Source: Desulfurivibrio sp.
Lineage (GTDB): Bacteria; Desulfobacterota; Desulfobulbia; Desulfobulbales; SURF-16
DNA: 64,000 bases
Assembly: GCA_003605035.1 (NCBI GenBank)
Contig: QZKJ01000060.1
Span: 1 to 64,000 of the forward strand
Reading direction: 5' to 3'
Position numbers and translations under genes: made by a program. Positions 1-8,127 of the stretch are shown one piece after another (position 1 is the stretch's first letter; every line of letters begins with the position of its first letter). The notes beneath the pieces are model-generated. The model was not told the DNA's origin and ran no database searches. It was given only the letters and a program-made list of their open reading frames with translations.

Positions 1-47
1 TGCGGGCCGCTTTTTTTTACAGCCTCTATGTAATGTTTGCAGCGGGC

Positions 48-1076
48 TTACTTGGAGATTTCTTCCAGCCTTTTTTTTGAGGCCTCGACCTGATCGCTTT
101 TCGGATATTCGTCAATAATCTTTTTATAGACGATTTTCGCCGTATCGTTGTCCTGCAGTTTTTCAAAGGCCATGCCCTGTTTGAATAACGCGGCAGGCGC
201 CTTGATGTGATTGGGGAAATCGGCTATGACATTCTGGTATTCCAGGATGGCCAGGGCAAATTCATTCTGGTTGAACAGACAGTCGCCCACCCAGAAGCGG
301 GCATTGACCGCCAGATCATCGTTCGGATTCTTTTTGATGAATTCGCTGAACAGATCCTGGGCTTCCTTATATTTTTTGGCCTTGAAAAGGTCCAGGGCCT
401 GATCATACATCTTCTGTCCGGTGGCGCTGCCCTTGCTCGGGGTCGGGGTCGGTTCGGGCGAACTGAACTCCTGGCGCGGCTGCGCTTTGGCTTCGACGGC
501 TGTTTTCTTTGATTTTTCTGGTGTTATTTCATGGGTCAGGGAGCTTCTGCTGGCAGCCTCCGCTTTCTTCCGGGCCTCTTCCGCAGCCCTGGCGGCGGCC
601 TGGGCCTGGGTTTCCTTGATGCCCACCAGGTTGGTATGCACCGATTCCAGGCGGGTGTCTATTTCACTGGTGCTTGATTCCACCGTGCCGATTCTTTCCT
701 GCAATTCAACGGTTTTCTGTTCGGTTTGCTGCTGCACCGTCTTCATTGCCTCCTGCAGGCGTTGATTTTCCTCCTGCAGACCGCGATAACGGTGGCGGGA
801 TTCGTCAAGCTGACCCTTGACCTGTAATAATTCGGTATTCAGGCGCTCCATGTTGCTGCTCAGCCCGGCCTGCTGTTTTTTCACCATCTCAACTGAGCCG
901 CCGCCCCTCTGCAGTACCTGGACATTATTCTCCATCTCCACCAGCCTGTTGTCCATACTGCGGACCTGCAGTTCAAGGCTGCGGAAATCCTGATCCGTCA
1001 CACAACCGGCAAGCAGGGGTAACAGGCCGGCAGCCAGAATAGAAAGATGATAGCAAGAACGATTTTTCTTCATCAT
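48..1076 (-). CDS. cpoB: Tol-Pal accessory lipoprotein CpoB/YbgF
   Basis: Periplasmic partner of the Tol-Pal envelope machine, linking outer-membrane constriction to peptidoglycan synthesis in characterised species. The 342-residue protein opens with a lipoprotein signal whose lipobox ends LLAGC (Cys25); Val at +2 predicts outer-membrane anchoring. Residues ~30-150 are a heptad-rich coiled coil, followed by an Ala/Lys linker and, from ~225, three tandem TPR units typical of YbgF (for example AVNARFWVGDCLF). It is longer than E. coli CpoB because of the coiled coil and linker. It is the last Tol gene here, 122 nt after tolB. Two adjacent ATG codons (1076, 1073) lie behind an AGAGGA motif, so the start is uncertain by one residue. 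Confidence 0.9.
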   Translation of the reverse strand: MMKKNRSCYHLSILAAGLLPLLAGCVTDQDFRSLELQVRSMDNRLVEMENNVQVLQRGGGSVEMVKKQQAGLSSNMERLNTELLQVKGQLDESRHRYRGLQEENQRLQEAMKTVQQQTEQKTVELQERIGTVESSTSEIDTRLESVHTNLVGIKETQAQAAARAAEEARKKAEAASRSSLTHEITPEKSKKTAVEAKAQPRQEFSSPEPTPTPSKGSATGQKMYDQALDLFKAKKYKEAQDLFSEFIKKNPNDDLAVNARFWVGDCLFNQNEFALAILEYQNVIADFPNHIKAPAALFKQGMAFEKLQDNDTAKIVYKKIIDEYPKSDQVEASKKRLEEISK

Positions 1077-1198
1077 ATCCTCTTTTTTGTTCTTTCATAA
1101 CCCATCAAAGGGAAATTAGGGGCCGTTACTCTTTACAATGGTACAGCTTTTTTGAACAACGGCTTCACGTCAATGCGACTTGGTAAACGCCAGACGGT

Positions 1199-2485
1199 TC
1201 AGTTTACCCGGTGTGACCACTGGGGGGTCGTCTGATTTCCGTCAAGCGAAAATAATTGGCGCATGTCCCTGCCACTCTGAGAAACAACATACAGCTTCTT
1301 CCTGCCGTTGACTGACCTGCTGAAAACAATCTGCCGTGAATCAGGCGACCAGCAGGGCGCCTCATGATCGCCGGCGGAGTTGGTCAACTGGATCGGGCTG
1401 CCACCCTCAGGTGAGATTTTAAACAGTTGATACTGGCCCTCGTATCTGCAGGTATAAACAATCCATTTACCGTCAGGAGACCAGGAAGGGGTCGTGTTTT
1501 CATTGCCCTGATAGGTGATCCTGCGGACGGAACCGCCGGCAAAGTCCATGATGTAAATCTGCGGTTCGCCGGTTCGATCGGAGACAAAAACAAGCTGCTG
1601 ACCGTCAGGGGAAAAACAGGGAGAAACATTAATGCCCGCATTGGCGGTGAGCCTGCGCACTATTGAGCCGTCCAGGTTGAGCTGGTAGAGGTCCGGATTG
1701 CCGTCTTTGCTCAAGGTGGCCACCATGGATCTGCCGTTGGGCGCCCAGGCAGGCGCCATGTTCAGTCCTGACCGGCGGGAAAGGGCCTGGGTCGTCTTGT
1801 CCTGGGCCAGATCGGTGATATAGAGGTTGGCGTTGCCGCGGTGATAGGAGGTATAGGTCAGTTTCGCGTTGTCAGGGGAAAAACGGGGGGAAACCGCCAG
1901 ATACTTATGCCGCGTCACCTGACGAACGGCATCGCCGAAAATATCCGCCAGGTAGATTTCCTTATTTCCCGTCGAATCGGAGACAAAGGCGATCTTGCTC
2001 TCACTGATGCCGGGAATGCCGGTCAGCTTTTCGATAACCTCATCACAGAATTTCAGGATCATCTTCCTGCCCTTGTTCATGGGGAAAGTATACTTGCGGC
2101 CGAGAATCATTTTCCCTTCCAGCACATTGTTCAAGCGTATTTCCATGACAACATTGCCGCCACTCACCTCATACTGGCCGATCACTGTGTAATCGGCGCC
2201 AACCGCCTTCCAGTCGGCGTCCTGGCGGGCGCCGTAGTTGGCAGCAGGTATGGTCTGGATAAAGCCATGAAAATCCAGGGCTTTGGCGGCCAGCTCGGCA
2301 AGGTCGCGGTCAGCCTGCTGCACTGCCTCCGGCCGGCTTTTATTGACAAAATAGGGCACCGCCACCGGAATCTTGCGAAATTCCGCCGAGGTGATATCAA
2401 GGTTCACCCTTTTGCCTGCCCAGGCATCGGCAAGGGAGAGAAGAACAAACAACATGGCCAGTAAGGTAATGAGTCTCTGTTTCAT
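1199..2485 (-). CDS. tolB: Tol-Pal system beta-propeller protein TolB
   Basis: Periplasmic protein that in characterised species shuttles between Pal and TolA. The 428 residues start with a Sec signal peptide (cleavage likely after Ala23, ADAWA), then a TolB N-terminal domain to ~150, then a six-bladed propeller of PD40 repeats (AWAPNGRSMV, CFSPDGQQLVF, SWSPDGKWIVY, CWSPDSRQIVF). Length and architecture match the family. It follows tolA by 15 nt on the same strand. The normal downstream partner pal is absent from the gap to cpoB. Confidence 0.96.
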   Translation of the reverse strand: MKQRLITLLAMLFVLLSLADAWAGKRVNLDITSAEFRKIPVAVPYFVNKSRPEAVQQADRDLAELAAKALDFHGFIQTIPAANYGARQDADWKAVGADYTVIGQYEVSGGNVVMEIRLNNVLEGKMILGRKYTFPMNKGRKMILKFCDEVIEKLTGIPGISESKIAFVSDSTGNKEIYLADIFGDAVRQVTRHKYLAVSPRFSPDNAKLTYTSYHRGNANLYITDLAQDKTTQALSRRSGLNMAPAWAPNGRSMVATLSKDGNPDLYQLNLDGSIVRRLTANAGINVSPCFSPDGQQLVFVSDRTGEPQIYIMDFAGGSVRRITYQGNENTTPSWSPDGKWIVYTCRYEGQYQLFKISPEGGSPIQLTNSAGDHEAPCWSPDSRQIVFSRSVNGRKKLYVVSQSGRDMRQLFSLDGNQTTPQWSHRVN

Positions 2486-2500
2486 ATTTTTGCGTTATCT

Positions 2501-3487
2501 TTATTGTAAGCCGCTGGGATGAAAAACAAGCCCGATTTCCAGGCTTGCTTCCTCCAGATCAGCGGGGAATGGGGGTAAAGGCAGCGATTCTTTCAATGTT
2601 TTTTCCACAAACTGATCAAAGAAAGGATTGCCTGATTTCTGTTCAAATTCATAGCTGGTTACCACACCGTCTCGGCGCACCTCGACTACAACCACTGTTT
2701 TCAGATCTTTTTTCCATTCCTGCAGTTCCGGCAGCACCCAGTGTTCATGGATTTTTTGTGAAACGGCCACATAGTAAAGGCGCAGGGCGGCATCGAGTTT
2801 GGCGTCGCCGCTGCCGCCGCCTGCACCGCTGCCGGCCGCGGAACTCGTCGATGATCGTGCGGCAGCGGAGGAGGCCGAGGACAGCTGCCGCTGGGCATGA
2901 ATCGAATCCCGTATCTTAGACACGGCATCATCAACCGCGGCAGCTGCTTCCGCCTGCATCTCCCGGGCTTTCTGCTGCGCCTGCCGCCGGTTGAGTTCAT
3001 TTTTTATGCGGTTAAGCGCCTGGTCAACCTTGACCTCGTCCTTCTTTTCAACCTTTTTTGGTTTGACTTCCTTTTTTACCAGACGCGGTTTGAGACTGAC
3101 CACCTCGGCAGGAACCTGGCTCTCTGTTTCTGTTGAAACGACTGGTTCCATTTTTTCCACCACTTCAGGTGGTTTTACCAGCTGGGGTTCAATTTTTTTC
3201 ACCTCAGGCGGGGGCGGCGGCGGAACTTCCTTCTTGACCGCTGGCGGAGGCTTGGCCGCTTCTTTCGCCGGAGGACCAGGCGCCATAGTATCAAAGAGAT
3301 TGACCGTGTAAATCTCTTCCCGGGTATGGAAATCAAAAAGCGAGGCAGGCACCAGCATGACCAGGACAATGACTAAGTGTACAGCTATGGCCAGCACAAG
3401 GGGTTTTCTCCCGTGCTCGGCGGTGTAACCCTCTATGGTGACGAATCCGCCGCCCGGCTCACAAGGTGCGTCTGCAAATGGTGACAT
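2501..3487 (-). CDS. tolA: TolA/TonB-type energy-transducing protein
   Basis: Inner-membrane protein carrying proton-motive energy from TolQR across the periplasm. The 328 residues have a short cytoplasmic N-terminus, one membrane helix (~31-48), a Pro/Lys-rich stretch (KKEVPPPPPPEVKK), an Ala/Gln/Arg-rich helical region (~150-200), a Gly/Ser linker and a C-terminal TonB-like domain (~235-325; HEHWVLPEL, VVVVEVRRDG). It starts 3 nt after tolR and leads into tolB. The Pro-rich segment is more TonB-like than E. coli TolA, but its position between tolR and tolB fixes the role as TolA. Confidence 0.88.
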   Translation of the reverse strand: MSPFADAPCEPGGGFVTIEGYTAEHGRKPLVLAIAVHLVIVLVMLVPASLFDFHTREEIYTVNLFDTMAPGPPAKEAAKPPPAVKKEVPPPPPPEVKKIEPQLVKPPEVVEKMEPVVSTETESQVPAEVVSLKPRLVKKEVKPKKVEKKDEVKVDQALNRIKNELNRRQAQQKAREMQAEAAAAVDDAVSKIRDSIHAQRQLSSASSAAARSSTSSAAGSGAGGGSGDAKLDAALRLYYVAVSQKIHEHWVLPELQEWKKDLKTVVVVEVRRDGVVTSYEFEQKSGNPFFDQFVEKTLKESLPLPPFPADLEEASLEIGLVFHPSGLQ

Positions 3488-3490
3488 GAC

Positions 3491-3916
3491 TCAGCGTTTC
3501 ATCTCCACAGGTATGGTAACCATGCCGAGCTTGTTAAAACCGGCATCCTTGACATCAGCCATTACCTGGGCGACGATACCATAGGGCACATTCTTGTCCG
3601 CCTTCAACAGGATTGTTCTGTCCTGATCCGTCTGCGACAGTTTCTGCAGTTCCTGGCGCAGAATTTTGCCGTCTGCCTTGATTTTCCCCAGAGCGATCCC
3701 GCCTTGCTCATCAATAGATATAATTACAGGATTTTCATCCTGACGCAAGGGCTTGGCCGTGGTTTCCGGCAGGTTGACATCAACACCCTGGGTCATCATC
3801 GGTGCAGTGACCATGAAAATGATCAGCAGTACCAGCATGACATCCACCAGCGGGGTGACATTAATGTCCGACACCAGCCCCCTTTTGCCTTTTTTTTGAA
3901 TAGGTCCCATTGCCAT
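3491..3916 (-). CDS. tolR: Tol-Pal stator subunit TolR (ExbD family)
   Basis: Small proton-channel stator protein working with TolQ. At 141 residues it has the family length: a cytoplasmic basic N-terminus, a single membrane helix (~21-40) opening with VTPLVDVMLVLLIIF, whose Asp25 is the conserved protonatable residue, and a periplasmic ExbD domain ending VTIPVEMKR. It sits 9 nt after tolQ and 3 nt before tolA, the canonical order. Confidence 0.95.
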   Translation of the reverse strand: MAMGPIQKKGKRGLVSDINVTPLVDVMLVLLIIFMVTAPMMTQGVDVNLPETTAKPLRQDENPVIISIDEQGGIALGKIKADGKILRQELQKLSQTDQDRTILLKADKNVPYGIVAQVMADVKDAGFNKLGMVTIPVEMKR

Positions 3917-3925
3917 ATTTTTTTA

Positions 3926-4618
3926 TCAACCGCGTGAAATAAGATCTCTTTCCACCAGATTCAGGAAATCAGCGGTAAAACTTTCCATCTTTCCTTCGAA
4001 GGTGTCAATCTGGTTTGAGTATAAGTTGTAGAAGATTACCGCCGGAATCGCTACCGCAAGACCTGCGGCCGTGGCAACCAGGGCCTCGGAAATGCCGGGG
4101 GCAACGACAGCCAGGGATGCCGACCCCCGAATGCCTATCTCCTTGAAAGACGCCATGATGCCCCAAACTGTTCCGAAAAGACCGATGAACGGCGTAGAAC
4201 TTCCCGCGGTGGCGAGGAAAGAGAGGGACTTGCTGAGTTGAAAGGATTCTCTGCCCACGGCTTTCTGCAAAACCCTCTTGAGGTTGTTCATGCCGGCCAG
4301 GCGCATCTCCAGGGTCTGCATCTCTTCGACGCTCTTTTTCTTGCCGATTTTCTGCAGCTCGGCATAACCCGACCTGAAAATGGCAGCCTCGGGGCAGAGA
4401 GAGGTCTCCAGCGCCGTCTTATAGGCCTCGGCAAGATTTTTACTGCTCCAGAAATTATCAAGAAACTGGCGCGACTCGTTGCGCACCTTCTTGAAGAGCA
4501 GAAATTTCTGAAAAACGATGGTCCAGGACATAACTGAAAAAAAGAGGAGCAGGAGCATGACGAATTTTACCACAAGTCCTGCATTCCAGAACATAGCGAA
4601 AATATTAACTTCTTGCAC
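3926..4618 (-). CDS. tolQ: Tol-Pal proton channel subunit TolQ (ExbB/MotA family)
   Basis: Inner-membrane subunit of the TolQR motor. The 230 residues have the three-helix MotA/TolQ/ExbB layout: helix 1 at ~14-36, a long cytoplasmic loop, then two helices at ~130-155 and ~170-195 containing TAGSSTPFIGLFGTVWGIM and AVAIPAVIFYN, the family signature. The start is a GTG with an AAGGA motif 7 nt upstream on the minus strand. First gene of the tolQRAB-cpoB operon; a promoter candidate lies at 4727-4754. Confidence 0.95.
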   Translation of the reverse strand: MQEVNIFAMFWNAGLVVKFVMLLLLFFSVMSWTIVFQKFLLFKKVRNESRQFLDNFWSSKNLAEAYKTALETSLCPEAAIFRSGYAELQKIGKKKSVEEMQTLEMRLAGMNNLKRVLQKAVGRESFQLSKSLSFLATAGSSTPFIGLFGTVWGIMASFKEIGIRGSASLAVVAPGISEALVATAAGLAVAIPAVIFYNLYSNQIDTFEGKMESFTADFLNLVERDLISRG

Positions 4619-4726
4619 GTTTCGTTCCTTTTAAAAACTATTTATTGATTTTGTGTGGAGATTATCGGAAATCAACTGAGGAAGGCTTTTCATATCAGGT
4701 TATCGACAGATTGAAATATTCCCTCC

Positions 4727-4754
4727 TATATATATACTTTTCCAACTATTTCAA
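4727..4754 (-). promoter_or_regulatory. Putative sigma-70 promoter of the tol operon
   Basis: On the minus strand TTGAAA (4754-4749) and TATATA (4732-4727) are separated by 16 nt, about 110 nt upstream of the tolQ GTG. The only promoter-like match I found in the tolQ leader; based on sequence similarity alone. Confidence 0.45.
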
Positions 4755-4964
4755 GCAAATTCTGCAAACAGCGAAAGGACTGGGAAAATGTCGGTAAAAG
4801 CAGGGGATAGTGACAATAAGGGCAACCCTGTTTACAAAAAATTCAGCCAGCAGGTTTTCTTTTATTTTGTTGGATGCGGAGAAAGAGGTGAGCGAGGACT
4901 CCCGGGAGAAGTGCGCGGAAGCTAACAGATGACCGGCAAGGGTTGTCGAAAGAGAGATGCCAGG

Positions 4965-5022
4965 ATATGACTGTGAAATCATCGCTTCCGTGTACACTTC
5001 GGCAAGGATTTCACAGTCATAT
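4965..5022. repeat. Perfect 16-bp inverted repeat with 26-nt spacer
   Basis: ATATGACTGTGAAATC (4965-4980) is repeated exactly as its reverse complement at 5007-5022. It lies in the 500-nt gene-free stretch between the cytochrome stop and tolQ. No T-tract follows on either strand, so it is not a standard intrinsic terminator. It could be an RNA processing hairpin, a paired operator or a relic of a small mobile element. Confidence 0.7.
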
Positions 5023-5043
5023 TTTACAGCCGGACAGACTGGC

Positions 5044-5070
5044 GCAACAAAACCGATTACTTTTTGTTGC
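5044..5070. repeat. 9-bp inverted repeat downstream of the cytochrome gene
   Basis: GCAACAAAA (5044-5052) and TTTTGTTGC (5062-5070) can form a stem with a 9-nt loop about 50 nt past the cytochrome stop codon on the minus strand. It may stabilise or end that transcript, although no strong poly-U run follows. The remainder of 4619-5118 shows no convincing gene. Confidence 0.4.
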
Positions 5071-5118
5071 CAACAGCAGACAGAAGCCTCTCATCAGGCT
5101 CCTGTCCGCCATCATAGC

Positions 5119-6462
5119 TTACCGCCATACCCACTCTGTCTTCAGATCGAGTTTCTTTTCCTCTTGAAAGAAGATAACCTCATGGCCTTCAAATTCGCCA
5201 AACGGCACATACCAGATTTTAACTTCGACAACAAGCTCATCATTCACCAGTTCCCTGGTCTTTTTGCCGCCCTTTTCCACATCCTTATAAGGATAAGGGA
5301 TTTCAAAGGTTTCATGTACGGTTTTCAGCGGCGGCAGACTCGTTTCACGCAAGAGGCCACTCTTCTCGTACGGTCCCCTGCCCATTTCCGAGCCTCGGCC
5401 CATGCGGCCGGGATACGGCATAAAAATAACCTGATCTTTGTAAACTTCTTTCCCATCCGTTGTTTTGGCAGTCACATCCAGGACCAGCCTATTGGGAGTG
5501 GGTCAGCCGTCAGGGATGGTGTGCCCGGTCTTGTTCTTCATTTCAACATTGATGATGCCCATGGGAATAACGCCGTCGGCGCTGTTCTTGCGCCAGAACA
5601 GGGAGCGGCCGTCCACTTCGACATCCATGGCCATCTTGATCATCTCCTCACTGTTATAGGACTGCATGTCATGACCGAGCCCGGATTTCTTCATGTGGCA
5701 ATCCTGGCAGGTTTCATGTCCGCCTTCCGCAGTATAGGCAAAGAGATAACTGCCGTATAAAGTGGCGCACTGGGAAGGATGAGCCAGCTCGAAATTGGGT
5801 CCGGTGCCATGGCATTGACCGCAGAAGATCGATTCACCCAGAGCCGGGGCTTGAGCCATTTTCGGGAACTTCTCATCTTCATGGTCGCCGTCATTGGCGC
5901 CGTAAACCGTGTCAGGCTGGGGATAACCATCGGCCCACTTATGAATGATGGCCATCTTGTTGTGGCAGACCCGGCAATTGATATTCAGGCTGGCAATGGT
6001 CGCTTCCAGTTCGTCAGCCTTGTCATCGTCTTCATCCTTTTTGGCCTTCTGCCATCCCTTGATGGTGGCGACAATTTCCCGCGCCACATCGTCGGTGGCA
6101 TCCTCAAGCTGAGGGAGATGACACTTGGTGCACATGCGAAGATGCTCCACCGTAATGTCCTTATCCTCTTTCACGCCGGAATAGGGGAAATTCTTCAGAC
6201 CCACTTCAATGGCGGTGATGATGGTCGGCGCCGTTCTCGGCGTGCCCAGAATAGAATGAGAATGCAAGGAGTTTTCCCACTGATCATGGATCTCCTGATG
6301 GCATTCGATACACCCGCTGGAATCATAACGGGCAACAAGTTCCTTGATGGTCTTTGCCTTTGGTTCCGCCTCCGGTTTAGGGCCGCCCGCGCTGTATGCT
6401 CCGGACGTCCATAACGCCGTCATGGCAAATAAAGACATGCCAATTGTTGCAACTTTCTTCAT
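5119..6462 (-). CDS. Multihaem c-type cytochrome, ExtKL-like, probable selenoprotein (internal TGA = Sec)
   Basis: Periplasmic electron-transfer protein. The start is the ATG at 6462, preceded by AAAAGGAGGATTC; it opens a Sec signal (MKKVATIGMSLFAMTALW). Five CXXCH haem sites follow: CIECH (51-55), CTKCH, CRVCH, CGQCH, CQDCH. After GHTIPDG an in-frame TGA (5503-5505, residue 320) interrupts the frame, which stays open for another 127 codons (PTPNRLVLDV onward) to TAA at 5119. Both parts are in the same frame, so this is not a frameshift. From memory, public annotation uses the name 'multiheme c-type cytochrome (seleno)protein ExtKL' for the Geobacter family in which the two halves were split at a TGA. 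Reading it as selenocysteine gives 447 residues. No Sec machinery gene and no porin or lipoprotein partner lies nearby. The alternative is a genuine nonsense mutation. Confidence 0.82.
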
Positions 6463-6559
6463 GAATCCTCCTTTTCTTTTAATATTATCCTTTACTTCCC
6501 ACCTCGCACTTTTTTTTATCTTTAACATTGAACAGTTATCACTGTACAATCATGAGTAA

Positions 6560-6571
6560 TTTTACGTAAAA
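6560..6571. promoter_or_regulatory. Perfect 12-bp palindrome TTTTACGTAAAA
   Basis: A self-complementary 12-mer in the 354-nt region between the divergent cytochrome and hom genes, about 100 nt upstream of the cytochrome start. It has the shape of an operator for a dimeric regulator; no regulator is identified. Nearby (6599-6622) ACAAAATGA is repeated. The rest of this interval holds only the hom promoter. Confidence 0.3.
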
Positions 6572-6711
6572 CTAGATGATCTTCTTTAGCCTGTCAACGA
6601 CAAAATGACAATGACAAAATGAGCAATTGCCAGCTTATCTGCAATATCCTGCAAAATGAGAGTAGGGTTTGCGTCTGTTTCATGTTTTTGCACCCTGGTG
6701 GATGATATTTT

Positions 6712-6740
6712 TTGACATCACTTATTAAAGCAGGTAATAA
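6712..6740 (+). promoter_or_regulatory. Sigma-70 promoter of hom operon
   Basis: TTGACA (6712-6717), a 17-nt spacer and TAATAA (6735-6740): a near-consensus promoter about 75 nt before the hom ATG. It probably drives hom, apgM-like and the thioesterase gene as one transcript. Confidence 0.65.
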
Positions 6741-6816
6741 TTTATGCTTTTTTACAGCAATCCGGACGGATCAACCTGACACACTAAAAAAACAGAGAAT
6801 AGACAACAGGATAGAT

Positions 6817-8127
6817 ATGAAGGAAATTCAGGTAGGGCTTATAGGCTTTGGAACTGTCGGCAGCGGCACGGCTCAGGTGCTCTATGAACAGGCTGAGCGC
6901 ATCAAAAAAAGAACGGGGGTGCCCATTGTTTTGAAAAAAGTGGCTGACATTTCGGTTGCGGCCCTGCCCGCCTATCTGGCCGCCACCGCCTTGACCCGCG
7001 ATGCCGGGGAGATCATCACTGATCCGGACATTGATATCGTCATTGAACTGATTGGCGGCACCACCCTTGCCAAGAAATTTATTCTCGCGGCCATCGCCCA
7101 GGGCAAACATGTGGTGACGGCCAACAAGGCCCTGCTGTCCGAACACGGCATGGAAATATTCCGGGCTGCCGCGGAGAAAAAGGTGGAAGTGGGCTTTGAG
7201 GCCAGCGTCGGCGGAGGCATTCCGCTGATCAAGACCCTGAAGGAGGGGCTGGTTGCCAACAGGATTCTGTCCATCATGGGCATCATGAACGGTACGGCCA
7301 ATTACATCCTCACCCAGATGACCGATCACGGCACCCCTTTTGAAAAAGTCCTCAAGGAGGCCCAGAAAAAGGGCTATGCGGAAGCTGACCCCACCTATGA
7401 TATCGAAGGAATCGATACGGCCCATAAGCTGGTTATCCTCATGACCCTGGCCTTCGGCATGGACGTCCGCCTGCAGGACATCAACTGTGAAGGCATTTCA
7501 CGCATTGAACCGATTGACATCCAGTTTGCCAGGGAATTCGGTTACCGCATCAAACTGCTGGCCATCAGCCGCAACCATGGCGACCACATCGAGGCAAGCG
7601 TGCACCCGACCATGGTGCCGGAACAGCACATGCTGGCCAATATCAATGGCGCCTACAACGGTTTCTACTTCACCGGGGACATGGTGGAGAACGTCCTGCT
7701 CTATGGCAAGGGGGCAGGGAAGATGCCCACCGGCAGCGCGGTTGCCGCCGATGTTGTTGACATCGCAAGAAACATTATGCATCAGGCAATCAACCGGGTG
7801 CCGAGTCTCTCTTATCTGCCGCAGTATATTGCGCCGCGCCCCATCACCCCGATCGAAGAACTGCGCTGCCCCTATTATTTCAGATTCACCACCCTGGACA
7901 AGCCCGGGGTCCTCTCCAAGATTTCCGGCATTCTGGGCAAACATGACATCAGCATCGAGTCGGTGATCCAGAAGGGCAGGGAAAATAAAAGCAAGGTGCC
8001 CATCGTCATGCGCACTTACGAGGCCCAGGAGTCGGCGGTGCGAAAGGCCTTAAGCGAGATAGACGCCCTGGATACGACCATGGCGGAAACAGTCAAAATC
8101 AGAATTCTGGTTAATGATGGCAAGTAA
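6817..8127 (+). CDS. hom: Homoserine dehydrogenase
   Basis: NAD(P)-dependent reduction of aspartate semialdehyde to homoserine, the branch point to threonine and methionine. Start taken at ATG 6817 (MKEIQVGLIG) because it places the Rossmann motif GFGTVGSG at the N-terminus, as in the family; an in-frame upstream ATG would add 35 unlike residues overlapping the promoter. The 436 residues comprise an NAD-binding domain (~5-135), a catalytic domain with GIMNGTANYILTQM and EADPTYDIEGIDTAHK, and a C-terminal ACT domain (~350-430; TLDKPGVLSKISGILG), indicating feedback by an amino acid such as threonine. It overlaps the next gene by 14 nt. Confidence 0.96.
   Translation: MKEIQVGLIGFGTVGSGTAQVLYEQAERIKKRTGVPIVLKKVADISVAALPAYLAATALTRDAGEIITDPDIDIVIELIGGTTLAKKFILAAIAQGKHVVTANKALLSEHGMEIFRAAAEKKVEVGFEASVGGGIPLIKTLKEGLVANRILSIMGIMNGTANYILTQMTDHGTPFEKVLKEAQKKGYAEADPTYDIEGIDTAHKLVILMTLAFGMDVRLQDINCEGISRIEPIDIQFAREFGYRIKLLAISRNHGDHIEASVHPTMVPEQHMLANINGAYNGFYFTGDMVENVLLYGKGAGKMPTGSAVAADVVDIARNIMHQAINRVPSLSYLPQYIAPRPITPIEELRCPYYFRFTTLDKPGVLSKISGILGKHDISIESVIQKGRENKSKVPIVMRTYEAQESAVRKALSEIDALDTTMAETVKIRILVNDGK

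Noticed and set aside
1-47. Terminator at the left edge
   Set aside because: GCGGGCCGC followed by T8 looks like the end of a plus-strand terminator, but the upstream arm would lie outside the window and the visible stem is only four pairs.
4746-4997. 83-codon minus-strand ORF before tolQ
   Set aside because: It overlaps the tolQ promoter candidate and the 16-bp inverted repeat; no ribosome-binding site or recognisable motif.
5503-5505. Internal TGA of the cytochrome as a frameshift or two separate genes
   Set aside because: Upstream and downstream parts are in the same frame and read as one domain, and no ribosome-binding site was found for an independent start at the Met near 5475.
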